From assembly GCF_017114995.1 (NCBI RefSeq), contig NZ_JABXKL010000018.1:20304-84303 (forward strand): DNA of 64,000 bases, written 5' to 3'. Shown piece after piece: positions 25,225-33,731 of this stretch. The notes below the pieces were generated by a model, which was not told the origin of the DNA, did not search any database, and worked only from the letters and a program-made list of their open reading frames with translations. The translations under genes and the position numbers were made by a program. Position 1 is the first letter of the stretch. The number at the start of each line of letters is the position of its first letter. This DNA is from Nostoc sp. NMS9 (GTDB lineage: Bacteria; Cyanobacteriota; Cyanobacteriia; Cyanobacteriales; Nostocaceae).

Positions 25225-25704
25225 TTAGACATCAAAATGATATGATACAGCCCCTTCTTCGTTCACCTTAAAGTTTGCATTGAATTCTTTAGCTTTTTCA
25301 TCTAAATATTGTCTGGCGTGGGCTGCGGGTAGTTGTGACTGCATGGCAAAACCTAAAACAGTTACGCGCCCGTGATTTTCTTGTAGCATTTCATAAAAAA
25401 TCGATTGCAGGCGATCGCTAACTTGTTGATTAATCGCCTTTTTCTCCTGCCGACTTTGACGGTACAATCCCAATGCTAACCACATGCCCAGTGTTAGGGT
25501 AGGGACGCCAAAAATTAGACCACCAACAGCAGCATTATTATCTTCATAAGTAGCATTCGGTGCGTTAAACTCATACTCATCCGTAGGTATTATGATGGCT
25601 TTACGTGTAGCAAATTTTTCTAATGCCGCTGTTGCTGACAGAGTTACAAACATGAATCCGAGTGTCAGTAGCCAACCGGCAGCTAATTTTTCAGCAGTTT
25701 TCAT
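25225..25704 (-). CDS. Conserved cyanobacterial membrane protein of unknown function
   Basis: 159 residues. Membrane segments at about 9-28 (WLLTLGFMFVTLSATAAL) and 60-81 (GGLIFGVPTLTLGMWLALGL), then a cytoplasmic tail of about 75 residues (RLQSIFYEMLQENHGRVTV...FNANFKVNEEGAVSYHFDV). The tail resembles a small regulatory or winged-helix-like segment (ARQYLDEKAKEF) but I do not assign a family. It lies upstream of the DUF423 gene, perhaps co-transcribed. Confidence 0.75.
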   Translation of the reverse strand: MKTAEKLAAGWLLTLGFMFVTLSATAALEKFATRKAIIIPTDEYEFNAPNATYEDNNAAVGGLIFGVPTLTLGMWLALGLYRQSRQEKKAINQQVSDRLQSIFYEMLQENHGRVTVLGFAMQSQLPAAHARQYLDEKAKEFNANFKVNEEGAVSYHFDV

Positions 25705-26010
25705 AGTTTCACTTCAGATTTACACTTTGCTTGCGATTTTAACCTGACTTTCATAAAGGTTCCAATATATCAATCTACTCCCGGCGACAGTTTTTTAGCT
25801 TTGACACAATATTTTTTTGCCTACATTGCTTAATTAGTGCAGCGTTGCTTAATACAATGTCACCCGTTATGGTATGAAATTAGGGAATTAGAGAAACTAG
25901 ATAAACAAGAAATTAAATACACCTATAAAACCCTTTGAGTCAGCATCCCCAAAAGTCAGATATCCGCTGTTGAAGCTTCAAAGAAGAAATTTTATCTCAA
26001 TAAAACGTAA

Positions 26011-26154
26011 ATGTGGTTATTTGCTTTCACTATTCTCTTGGGAGCAGCTGCGATCGCTGTAAGAATGTATGATTATGCAGAGCGGAACAACGGTTATTTA
26101 GAGAAAAAACAAAGCTTGATGCCAACGGCAATATCTACTATATCTCAGCTTTGA
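26011..26154 (+). CDS. Possible 47-residue single-helix membrane protein
   Basis: MWLFAFTILLGAAAIAVRMY forms one hydrophobic helix with a basic residue after it, followed by a polar tail ending TISTISQL-like. No recognised family and no Shine-Dalgarno. It lies in the 500-base gap between the 159-residue membrane protein gene and chlM, which it converges with. A HIP1 site is inside. It could be real or chance. Confidence 0.35.
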   Translation: MWLFAFTILLGAAAIAVRMYDYAERNNGYLEKKQSLMPTAISTISQL

Positions 26155-26206
26155 GATTGTCAAATCGCAGCAAGATGTTTATTATACCTTTGCTGCGATT
26201 TTAACC

Positions 26207-26893
26207 TTAATTGCGTGTAGCTTCCAGTAGCCGAGAAAAATAGAAGCGAGTCTTCGTCATTGCTCGTCGTTGGAATGAAAAGCCATTACTTTCCAAAATT
26301 TTCACCACATCAGCCTCACGATGCAAATATGCACGAGTGGCTTTACTTGGCCCAGGAAAGAAACTACCAATTTTCTTGAGTATACTCAGGGCGCAGGTCT
26401 TCGGCGCAAAACTGAGAATTATCCGCGACTGTGCCAAAGAACAGAGATGAGATATCATCTCATCGGCTTTTTCTTGAGGGTAATGGATGAGAACATCTAG
26501 GCAAATAACGGTATGGTAGCTACCACTCAATGATTCCAAATCCTGCACAGCAAAAGTGGGATTTTCGGAATTTCCCAAAGTTTGCTTTGCTCTATCCCTG
26601 CCTTCTTCCACCATTTTTTCCGAAATATCGGTGGCATAGACTTTGGCACCATCTACAGCCAGGGGAATGCTGAGACTACCGACACCACATCCGGCATCAC
26701 AGATTGATAGCTCTGGTAAATTGTTATCAGCCTTCAGCCAACCGAGAACTGTATCCACAGTTTGCTGGTGTCCATTGCGGATGTCTAATTGGACTTTGTT
26801 GACTTCGCCATCGCCGTAGATTCGCTTCCAACGGTCAAACCCTGTGGAATTGAAATACTCGCGAACAATCGTTTTGTCGTCGGCTGCATTCAT
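26207..26893 (-). CDS. chlM: Magnesium-protoporphyrin IX methyltransferase
   Basis: SAM-dependent methylation of the C13 propionate of Mg-protoporphyrin IX in chlorophyll synthesis. 228 residues, normal length. Signature N-terminus VREYFNSTGFDRWKRIYGDG, SAM motif SICDAGCGVGSLSIPLA, YATDISEKMVEE, then CLDVLIHYPQEKADEMI, and the C-terminal FYFSRLLEATRN. Transcribed alone; the other chlorophyll genes are not near. Confidence 0.96.
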   Translation of the reverse strand: MNAADDKTIVREYFNSTGFDRWKRIYGDGEVNKVQLDIRNGHQQTVDTVLGWLKADNNLPELSICDAGCGVGSLSIPLAVDGAKVYATDISEKMVEEGRDRAKQTLGNSENPTFAVQDLESLSGSYHTVICLDVLIHYPQEKADEMISHLCSLAQSRIILSFAPKTCALSILKKIGSFFPGPSKATRAYLHREADVVKILESNGFSFQRRAMTKTRFYFSRLLEATRN

Positions 26894-27055
26894 AAACTTC
26901 GATTTTTAGGGGTTCCCAATGCTTAAAATTATCATTCATAGGAACCCATAAGAGCGGTCTTCCAGATTTTTCCAGATGATAGTTCGCCGATAAGCAAGGA
27001 TACTTACGTACATAGAGTAACTCAGGCTGTAGAATTCCAGTCCAGACGTGCAAAA

Positions 27056-27313
27056 TTGAAGCTGTACTGGCTTAACAAGCAAAATTATGACATCGCTTCT
27101 AAAAGCCAGTTACAGCTGAATACGAATATCCAAACAATCAGGGGTAATAATGTCGCTAGAGTCGTAATTAGGGAAGCTCAGGCGTTTGATTTAGCAGTAT
27201 TACGTTCCGTCCGTTATCGCACAGCCGGGGGATTAGCTGTCAGCGAAGTGACAACGCAGATGATTCAAGAATTGAAGTGTTCAATTGTGTTGTTGGGAGA
27301 GCCTGATTCGTGA
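27056..27313 (+). pseudogene. C-terminal fragment of a cation:proton antiporter (universal-stress-protein domain)
   Basis: NNVARVVIREAQAFDLAVL and RSVRYRTAGGLAVSEVTTQM match the tail of cyanobacterial CPA2-type Na+/H+ antiporters that end with a USP-like domain (usual ending LFGEPHS, here LLGEPDS). The membrane part is absent and there is no proper start, so this is debris of a deleted gene. Confidence 0.55.
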
Positions 27314-27463
27314 TGCGCGAGTCAATGCCAGTCAAAAGGGAAAAGTAAAAATACTTGCGGCAAAAAAATTATAAAGTTTCAATATTTAACATTAGTTATA
27401 ATGCTGGCAATACTCTTTAGAGAGCAAGTAGAGCCTGCAATTTGTAAAAATAGGGGCAAAAAG

Positions 27464-28117
27464 ATGAAAAACTTCAAATATATTTTGATGGTGGTTGTAT
27501 TACTCGCAAGTTTAGTATTTGCTCAACCTTCGCTAGCCGATCGCCCGGAATATAGCAAAAATCCTGATTATATAACACTGACTCAACAAGTGAATATTTT
27601 GAAAATGGCGGAAAAAACACAAACTCAATTAGAGGGCTATACACCAGAGCAAATCGACCAGAAAATCAACGAGTTAGAGTTGCAAAAATATGCCTTTGAG
27701 TCAGGAATTGATTGGGGTCAGTGTACTAATCAAACAGGTAAGACTCTAGCTATTTACGGGCCAGAACCAGATATTGACGATGATGAATATTCCGAGGGAG
27801 CTGCACTTTATTTTCTGGGTAATGGCCAGACAACTAAAGATAGATGGAATTGTAAGGGAGTTTATCTAGCAAATGACTCTACAGCCCTTACTTTGGGAAG
27901 AGACAAACAAGGGCAAGAATTGGCGGGTGGCTTTGTAATTAAGGTTCCAAATGGAACTAACTTAGTTTTGAAGATAAATCCAGATACTGGGGTGATTGAA
28001 TTCAATCAAGCTGGGACTAAAATCTTGAAAAGCGGTGAAGTGAATTGGTTTATCCCGAACGTATCGCAAAACATTATAGATTCACGAGCGATCAATGCAC
28101 CTACCAAAAAAGCATAG
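27464..28117 (+). CDS. Secreted conserved hypothetical protein
   Basis: 217 residues from ATG 27464, preceded by AGGGGC. Signal peptide MKNFKYILMVVVLLASLVFA, cleavage near SLA-DRPE. The mature part has a helical segment (KMAEKTQTQLEGYTPEQIDQ) and a beta-rich domain with two Cys (GIDWGQCTNQ, WNCKGVYLAND) that may form a disulfide. No family is recognised. It could be periplasmic. It is not linked to its neighbours. Confidence 0.6.
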   Translation: MKNFKYILMVVVLLASLVFAQPSLADRPEYSKNPDYITLTQQVNILKMAEKTQTQLEGYTPEQIDQKINELELQKYAFESGIDWGQCTNQTGKTLAIYGPEPDIDDDEYSEGAALYFLGNGQTTKDRWNCKGVYLANDSTALTLGRDKQGQELAGGFVIKVPNGTNLVLKINPDTGVIEFNQAGTKILKSGEVNWFIPNVSQNIIDSRAINAPTKKA

Positions 28118-28294
28118 AAGAGATATAGCAGTTCCCAGGTGGATAATGTACATATCGAAACTTATTTCCGAACTCACAAAGAGGGGGAGATCAAGCACAG
28201 CTTTATCAGGGTGAGGTTAAGCTGTACCTCATTCTTATTAGGAGGTATGGGCTAAACGCACCGCTACCGCCAACGGACTTCACCACTCTTCATA

Positions 28295-28346
28295 GACTAG
28301 TAGAGTATGTTTGGCCAAAGTCAGTAACGCACCCTACTAGTCTATT
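28295..28346. repeat. Short element with 11-bp perfect inverted ends
   Basis: TAGACTAGTAG ... CTACTAGTCTA bound a 52-bp unit containing GTTTGGCCAAAGTCAGTAACGC. The ends contain CTAG, like element B. Confidence 0.55.
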
Positions 28347-28398
28347 AATGATATAGCGGTTCCCATTCAGATGCAGGTACAACATTATATCGTGGAGT

Positions 28399-28632
28399 GT
28401 AGGGGCACGGCACTGCCCATTGGTGTCAACTTAAGCTGAAACTCCTTTAAAACCTCGTTTCCAGCCTCTTGCTGGAATTGCTGCTCCTGGTGGCTCTGCC
28501 GCCAGCAAGGGAGGCGGCAGCCCCAAGGACGGCATTCCCAGTCGGAGCAGGGGAACGAGACAATATCTAAAAGCTGGTTCTAGGCTGGCTTTCACGTTAA
28601 GTTGACACCAATGGGCACTGCGGTGCCCCTAC
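28399..28632. repeat. 234-bp element with about 43-bp terminal inverted repeats
   Basis: The left arm 28399-28441 (GTAGGGGCACGGCACTGCCC...) and the right arm 28590-28632 (...GGGCACTGCGGTGCCCCTAC) match over about 39 of 43 positions. The interior has a second inverted pair (CCTCGTTTCC / GGAACGAG) and GCCGCC-rich hairpins. It can fold into one long cruciform or RNA hairpin. No open reading frame. Confidence 0.75.
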
Positions 28633-28674
28633 GGGTGTACTTTACGCAAACGAAAAGCGCTATGTAATAGCTAA

Positions 28675-28772
28675 CTAGTACAGCATGGCGTAAATAAACA
28701 TACCATTTCAAATGGCGCAAGAGCTTGGAATATAATTATGCGTGACTTTTGACTTCCGCCTTGCGGTACTAG
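28675..28772. mobile_element. MITE-like element B, copy 2
   Basis: 98 bp, bounded by CTAG at 28675-28678 and 28769-28772. Left end CTAGTACAGCATGGCG, right end CGCCTTGCGGTACTAG, matching the ends of the egtC insertion. The right part has TGACTTTTGACTTCCGCC as in copy 1. Its CTAG supplies the stop codon of the DUF2358 gene. Confidence 0.75.
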
Positions 28773-29248
28773 CTATTTCCTTCCCTTTGCCAAAACTGCC
28801 GTAAAATCTCTCCTGGCTTTCTATCCCAGGTGTCGATATGCTCGTATATCAAATTATCTTGATTGAGTTTATACGTTGAATAGCCATTAAAAAGCAACCC
28901 TGCTTTCCAGGGAACGCGCAACACTCCCCGCACCGTCCACTTTGCTAAAATCGTGTCTTCGGCTGACTGATAAACTTCATGCACATCAAAGTAAATTTGA
29001 GTAAAAAATAGCCGAGCGTGAAATCGTAAAGTCCAAAATATAATGCGATAGTTAAATTTGTATTTGAATGTATTCACCGGGTCTTTAAAATAGATATCCT
29101 GTGTATAAATGTCATAAGAAATATCTTTTTCAAAAAGTGTCGGTAAATCTTCTTTTAAAGTATTAATTACCTTTTCCACTGGCAATTTATATTCCACGCC
29201 CTTTTCCCTTAAAAAATCTTTTTTAACAAATTTTCCACTCCTGGCCAA
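28769..29248 (-). CDS. DUF2358 domain protein
   Basis: 159 residues, a family found in cyanobacteria and plastids with a SnoaL/NTF2-like fold and no known reaction. Family positions: LKEDLPTLFEKDISYDIY, YFKDPVNTFKYKFNYR, TILAKWTVRGVLRVPWK, YSTYKLNQDNLIYEHIDTWD. The start overlaps the end of the GHL10 gene by 40 bp, so they are translationally linked; a start further in cannot be excluded. The TAG stop lies in the CTAG at the end of element B, so the last residue or two may be altered by that insertion. Confidence 0.85.
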   Translation of the reverse strand: MARSGKFVKKDFLREKGVEYKLPVEKVINTLKEDLPTLFEKDISYDIYTQDIYFKDPVNTFKYKFNYRIIFWTLRFHARLFFTQIYFDVHEVYQSAEDTILAKWTVRGVLRVPWKAGLLFNGYSTYKLNQDNLIYEHIDTWDRKPGEILRQFWQREGNS

Positions 29249-30363
29249 ATTGAAGATGTCCTCTTGTGACTCACGCCACTTGCACTCAAATCTAAGAGAG
29301 TGGGAAATGATGCAGACTTAGTATAAGGCCCATTTCGCAAAACTTTAGCAAGGGTATTGTTATTCTTGCGCAAACCTTCGTAAAAAAAGAATACTTCTCC
29401 TTGAATGCCAAGTTGACGATTGTATTCAATTGCCTGCACCAGATATTCTGGACTAATACAGTAAGAGCCAAGCTTCATCAGTATTCCCGGTACTAACTTG
29501 GGCAGTATCGCATCTGTAAACTGCTGGTTTACTAGTTTATCAGCGATCGCCTGATAACTCCTAATGTCACGGCGATAAATCTGCGGCTGAATCATATCGA
29601 CTATTCCCCGCTTCAGCCATCTGGGTGAGTCTTGCAGATATTCCTGGAATGCCCAATCATAAATATTAGGTGCGATCGCTACTAATAAATCAGGATTCAC
29701 CGCTTTCACCTCCTGATAGAGACGCGCCAAAAACTCAGTGAGAATATCTGCACGCCACTGTAACCATTGCCTATCCTTGTGGTTCTGTGGTGGATTGCGA
29801 TCGAATTCCTGGCGATAACGGCTGACAGTTCCCTGATCATAGCCACCTTCAGAGGGCAATGCTGGCAAGCGATCGTCTCCTTGAACACCATCCACATCAT
29901 AATTCTTTACAACTTCCAGCACCAAGTTCAACAAGAATTCTTGCACCTGTGCATCGAGGGCATTTAACCACTCAAAGCCGTTTTTCTTCAGTAAGTTGCC
30001 GTTACAATCACGCGCAGCCCATTCCGGTTTTTTCTGTAAAAGTACACCACCATTCAAATTGTAGGAACTGGCAAAACCGTATTCAAACCAAGGAATAACT
30101 TTCAACCCAACTCGCCGCGCTTCAATTACCACTTCTTTTAAAGGGTCGCGGCCTACAGACATCGGGTCAATTTCGACTCCAAATGTCTTCTGCATTGTTT
30201 GACTAGGATATAAAGTTACTGCCTTATTCCAAACAACGGGAAACACCACATTAAATCCCGTCTCGGCCAGGAAATCCATCGCCTCGACAATGCGTTCCTT
30301 CGATCTGAGAACTTTACTATCAGTAGTGGTCAGCCAGATACCACGGGTTTCTATTATTGCCAT
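29209..30363 (-). CDS. GHL10/DUF4015-type glycoside hydrolase-like protein (cytoplasmic form)
   Basis: 384 residues from ATG 30361-30363 (MAIIETRGIWLTTTDS). TIM-barrel family: ETRGIWLTT opens it, FNVVFPVVWNKA, GLKVIPWFEYGF, EWLNALDAQVQEF, then NYDVDGVQGDDR with the likely acidic catalytic residues, QWRADILTEF and MIQPQIYRRD. No signal peptide, unlike its paralogue at 56422-57660. It is the middle gene of DUF1206-GHL10-DUF2358 on the minus strand (33 bp after DUF1206, 40-bp overlap with DUF2358). Substrate unknown; relatives are thought to act on polysaccharides. Confidence 0.85.
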   Translation of the reverse strand: MAIIETRGIWLTTTDSKVLRSKERIVEAMDFLAETGFNVVFPVVWNKAVTLYPSQTMQKTFGVEIDPMSVGRDPLKEVVIEARRVGLKVIPWFEYGFASSYNLNGGVLLQKKPEWAARDCNGNLLKKNGFEWLNALDAQVQEFLLNLVLEVVKNYDVDGVQGDDRLPALPSEGGYDQGTVSRYRQEFDRNPPQNHKDRQWLQWRADILTEFLARLYQEVKAVNPDLLVAIAPNIYDWAFQEYLQDSPRWLKRGIVDMIQPQIYRRDIRSYQAIADKLVNQQFTDAILPKLVPGILMKLGSYCISPEYLVQAIEYNRQLGIQGEVFFFYEGLRKNNNTLAKVLRNGPYTKSASFPTLLDLSASGVSHKRTSSIWPGVENLLKKIF

Positions 30364-30396
30364 TTCTATAAATTCAAATTCTCGGCACTGTACCAT

Positions 30397-31215
30397 CTAA
30401 ACATTGACTAGTCGACGATACCGCGCCTGTATTATTGTGTAAATTCCATAGGCAACTAAACCTAGTGCCACAATACCCAAAAGCCATGCTCCGTTAGGCT
30501 GTTGCGCTAGCGTCTGTAATACTTCATCCAAACCTTCTGCGGTAGCGGCGTTCGACTGTTTTGCTGCTTCAATTAAAAACCAACCGATAATGCAAAATAC
30601 TATACCTCGTGCCGCTAAACCAAATCGGCAAATCCTCATTACCCATTGGGCTTGTGTATTGCTTAACTCAGTTAAATTGAGTTCTTTACGAAATTTGCCA
30701 CTAAAAGCTTGATAAAACTGATAGAAGCCTAGAGCAATTACAAACGCCCCCAAAGTTCCGACTAACCATTGACCAAAAGGTTGAGAAAGCAAACGTGCTG
30801 TCCAATCTTCAGTAGAATCACTACTATTTTTACCGCTGCCTGTACCCATAACGATTTGCACAGCACTTAAGGCTAAACTTGCATAAATCAAGCCATTAAC
30901 TGCGTAACCAATTCGTACTGTTAAACCTTTGGCATCATTACCTTTATTTTCTGGGTCTTTAATTGCCTGTACAAAACGCCAGATTACGTATCCAATCAAG
31001 CCAATTGCAACTAAAGCCAGCAAAAATTTACCAAATGGCTGGTTGACGATTGTTTGGAGAGCGCCTTGGGTATCAGTTGTTTTACCACCCCTGCCAAAAG
31101 CCGCCTGTGCTGCCAGTAGTCCAACTATACCGTAAACTACTCCCTTGGAAACATAGCCAAATCGTCCCAGTCGCTCAACCCACAATGAAGCATGGTTTGT
31201 CAACTGTTGTGTCAT
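30397..31215 (-). CDS. DUF1206 domain membrane protein (three repeats)
   Basis: 272 residues, six helices in three two-helix repeats. Each starts with a Gly-rich turn: RLGRFGYVSKGVVYGIVGLL, RIGYAVNGLIYASLAL and RICRFGLAARGIVFCIIGW; each ends in a QPFG/QPNG-containing turn followed by a helix (FLLALVAIGLIGY, WLVGTLGAFVIALG, WLLGIVALGLVAY). The function of DUF1206 is unknown. First gene of a three-gene minus-strand operon. Upstream is an AT-rich spacer shared with the divergent alpha/beta hydrolase. Confidence 0.9.
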   Translation of the reverse strand: MTQQLTNHASLWVERLGRFGYVSKGVVYGIVGLLAAQAAFGRGGKTTDTQGALQTIVNQPFGKFLLALVAIGLIGYVIWRFVQAIKDPENKGNDAKGLTVRIGYAVNGLIYASLALSAVQIVMGTGSGKNSSDSTEDWTARLLSQPFGQWLVGTLGAFVIALGFYQFYQAFSGKFRKELNLTELSNTQAQWVMRICRFGLAARGIVFCIIGWFLIEAAKQSNAATAEGLDEVLQTLAQQPNGAWLLGIVALGLVAYGIYTIIQARYRRLVNV

Positions 31216-31420
31216 GTTAGTTGGGAAGAATTATATCTACCTTTTACCAAAATTTACCCACGATTCACATCTACCCCAAGACAAATTGTCTAATATTTTT
31301 GCAAAAAATCACTATCGTAATACTGTCTTTTAATAGATGTGAGGCTGCTCGAAATAATATTAAATTTATTAAGTACAGTATTATTATTTAATATTTTTTA
31401 ATGCGGAATTTAGATTAATT

Positions 31421-32284
31421 ATGTCTTTAATAGAAAGTTCTTGTAAACATGAATATATAACTACCAATGGGGTAAAACTACACTACCTAACCCAAGGCGA
31501 AGGCCCTTTAATGTTGATGTTACATGGGTTTCCTGAGTTTTGGTACTCTTGGCGGCATCAAATACCAGAATTTGCCCAAAATTTTAAAGTTGTCGCCCTT
31601 GACTTGCGTGGTTACAACGATAGTAATAAACCAAATGAGCAATCAGCTTATGTAATGAAGGAGTTTATCAAAGATGTTGAGGGAGTAATTAAAGGATTAG
31701 GATACCAAAAATGTGTATTAGTTGGACATGATTGGGGTGGTGCGATCGCTTGGGCTTTTGCATACACTTATCCCGAAATGGTAGAGCGATTAATTATTCT
31801 TAACATGCCTCATCCTGCCAAATTTGTCCAAGGCTTACGCACTCCCCAACAGTTGCAGCGAAGTTACTATATCTTCCTCTTTCAACTACCCTGGATGCCA
31901 GAATTATTCTTACAATTTTCAGACTACCAAGCAATTGAAACAATTTTTAAAGGTACAGCAGTTAACAAGAGTGCTTTCACTAAAGCGGATATTGACGCAT
32001 ATAAAAATGCTGCTGCAAAACGCGGTGCCCTCACAGCAATGTTGAACTACTACCGCAATGTTTTTCAGCAGAGAATGCTAAATCCAAATAGGGGTGTTCT
32101 GGAAGTACCAACATTGATGATTTGGGGAGAAAATGACACCGCACTTGGCAAGGAACTAACCTACGACACCGCAGCTTATGTTAGGAATTTCCAAATCAAG
32201 TACATTCCTAATTGTGGCCATTGGGTGCAGCAAGAACAGCCGGAATTGGTTAATCAATATATGCGAGAATTTCTGAGGACTTAA
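31421..32284 (+). CDS. Alpha/beta hydrolase, epoxide hydrolase-like
   Basis: 287 residues, cytoplasmic. Oxyanion motif HGFPEFWYSWRHQ (35-47), nucleophile elbow VGHDWGGAIAW with Asp104, acid in GEND (Asp239) and catalytic His267 in NCGHWVQQE. An Asp nucleophile with a HGFPE motif and a lid Tyr (YYRNVF) fits soluble epoxide hydrolases and fluoroacetate/haloalkane dehalogenases; epoxide hydrolase is the more likely. No linked genes suggest a pathway. Divergent from the DUF1206 operon. Confidence 0.88.
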   Translation: MSLIESSCKHEYITTNGVKLHYLTQGEGPLMLMLHGFPEFWYSWRHQIPEFAQNFKVVALDLRGYNDSNKPNEQSAYVMKEFIKDVEGVIKGLGYQKCVLVGHDWGGAIAWAFAYTYPEMVERLIILNMPHPAKFVQGLRTPQQLQRSYYIFLFQLPWMPELFLQFSDYQAIETIFKGTAVNKSAFTKADIDAYKNAAAKRGALTAMLNYYRNVFQQRMLNPNRGVLEVPTLMIWGENDTALGKELTYDTAAYVRNFQIKYIPNCGHWVQQEQPELVNQYMREFLRT

Positions 32285-32589
32285 TCTAAACGATCAATTG
32301 ATAAGTATAAATACTTCTCTAACTAGCTATAGCAAGTAACACCAGTTTTTACTTTTAAAAAGATTTAATAGTGATTTAATACTGGCATTTTTTAAGGAAT
32401 TTTTGGTAAAAATTGCCAAAGGATCGGAATTAATGGCATTTTTGGCATCACTTTTATCTGTGTTTCAGATCGCAATTAACTTGTCAGGAGATAGATTGTC
32501 ACAAGATACATTGACCTTACAAAGTTTAGTGAGATAATAGAGCTGTGAGGGACAGAACGGACGCAACTTGATTATTAAGGGGGAAAATT
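32285..32589. other. Intergenic region before the pentapeptide-repeat gene
   Basis: 305 bases, AT-rich with small TGCCAAA/TTTGGCA-like inverted motifs at 32410-32450. It probably contains the promoter of the next gene; no firm elements are assigned. Confidence 0.4.
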
Positions 32590-33045
32590 ATGAAACTCCA
32601 GCTATTAGCGGCCATGGCCTTAGCAACACCCCTATTTTTCGCTAGCTCGGTTAGAGCCGAGAATCCACAGGATTTACAAAAGCTGCTTTCAACTGGGGAA
32701 TGTGTTAAGTGCGATCTATCAGGAGCTAACCTCAGTGGCGCTCATTTAATTGGTGCTGACTTGAGAGGCTCGAAGCTCCAAGGAGCTAACCTTGTAGGAG
32801 CTAACCTCGAAGGTGCTGACTTAACTGGTGCAAACTTGGCAGGTGCTAACCTAACATCCGCTTATGTAAGTAATGTGAATTTGAAGCAAGTCAATCTCAA
32901 CGGAGTAAATTTTACTCGTGCTACGATTCACGATTCTAATGTGTATCAAGCATCAATGAACGATCTAAATCTTAATGGTGCGGAAATATTTAACACTGGA
33001 ATCGGGATTGGTGGAGAAGACGCTGAAATTCCCGATTGGAAATAG
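32590..33045 (+). CDS. Secreted pentapeptide-repeat protein
   Basis: 151 residues. Signal peptide MKLQLLAAMALATPLFFASS with cleavage near VRA-ENPQ. Then a stalk QDLQKLLSTGECVKCDLSGA and about thirteen A(N/D)LxG-type pentapeptides (LSGAN LSGAH LIGAD LRGSK LQGAN ...), which form a right-handed beta-helix. GGGG sits before the ATG (AAGGGGGAAAATT). Such short periplasmic or lumenal forms are common in cyanobacteria, with roles mostly unknown. A terminator-like hairpin is at 33171-33221. Confidence 0.88.
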   Translation: MKLQLLAAMALATPLFFASSVRAENPQDLQKLLSTGECVKCDLSGANLSGAHLIGADLRGSKLQGANLVGANLEGADLTGANLAGANLTSAYVSNVNLKQVNLNGVNFTRATIHDSNVYQASMNDLNLNGAEIFNTGIGIGGEDAEIPDWK

Positions 33046-33170
33046 GCCCAACTGATTACACAGGTTAAAATCAATACAACATAGGTTTTGGCGGGTTTTA
33101 AATCAAATAAACTAGTTTTTTGCCAGAATTATCCTTAAAACCTGCCTCTACAAAAATATTAAGAAAAATG

Positions 33171-33221
33171 AAACCCCTCTGCCTTGTAATCACTTTACTA
33201 TGACAAAAGCAGGGGGGGTTT
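33171..33221 (+). terminator. Stem-loop terminator candidate
   Basis: AAACCCCTCTGC (33171-33182) pairs with GCAGGGGGGGTTT (33209-33221), followed by CTTA. It lies about 125 bases after the pentapeptide gene. Confidence 0.5.
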
Positions 33222-33240
33222 CTTATGGCAATACCGTTCT

Positions 33241-33269
33241 GTAGAGACGTTGCAGTGCAACGTCTCTAC
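33241..33269. repeat. GAGACGTNGC palindromic repeat, copy 3 (perfect)
   Basis: GTAGAGACGTTGCA and TGCAACGTCTCTAC around a single G: a 14-bp perfect stem. Confidence 0.8.
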
Positions 33270-33452
33270 ATTAGTTGTGAAAATATAGCGGTTCTCAGTA
33301 TCTTTGGCACGATTTTTGTATAAGAGTATTGTTACCTCTCCATAGCTTACAAAATATCATTAAAGACTTATGCAAAAATAGCGAAGACCGAGTGAGAAGA
33401 GTTTGTGATCGCTTGATTACTTGAATGTGTTTCTCGCGGATGTACGCGATAG

Positions 33453-33697
33453 GGGATTTTTGGTGTTTCGATGTTAATGGTAGCTGATTTGACTAAGGGC
33501 ACTGGACGCTTTAATGTTACCCAAGGGATTCTCAACACTGCTATTGGTGTTGGTGCGGGTTTGAGCAACGTGAAAGCTTGGGTTTGTGGTTAAAAGTGCT
33601 GGTTACAATGTTGGTTTTTTGATTTTAGCAGCGATCGCAGTTGTGGCTTTAGCAGTTTTTTGGTTGTGTGTACCTGAGACAAAAACAGGAGTTAATA
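33453..33697 (+). pseudogene. C-terminal remnant of an MFS transporter
   Basis: GIFGVSMLMVADLTKGTGRF, NVTQGILNTAIGVGAGLSN and, in another frame, SAGYNVGFLILAAIAVVALA with FWLCVPETK match the last helices of a cyanobacterial MFS carrier (the family usually reads ADLTRGTGRFN). The frames are broken at about 33453 and 33590 and the first ten helices are missing. Confidence 0.6.
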
Positions 33698-33731
33698 GAA
33701 AGGCATCACATCAAAAGCATTTAGCAAAATC

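Larger units (their letters stand above)
28118..28768. other. Repeat cluster without genes
   Basis: 651 bases made largely of nested inverted repeats: 28295-28346, 28399-28632 and the element at 28675-28772. No coding sequence is credible. Confidence 0.7.
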
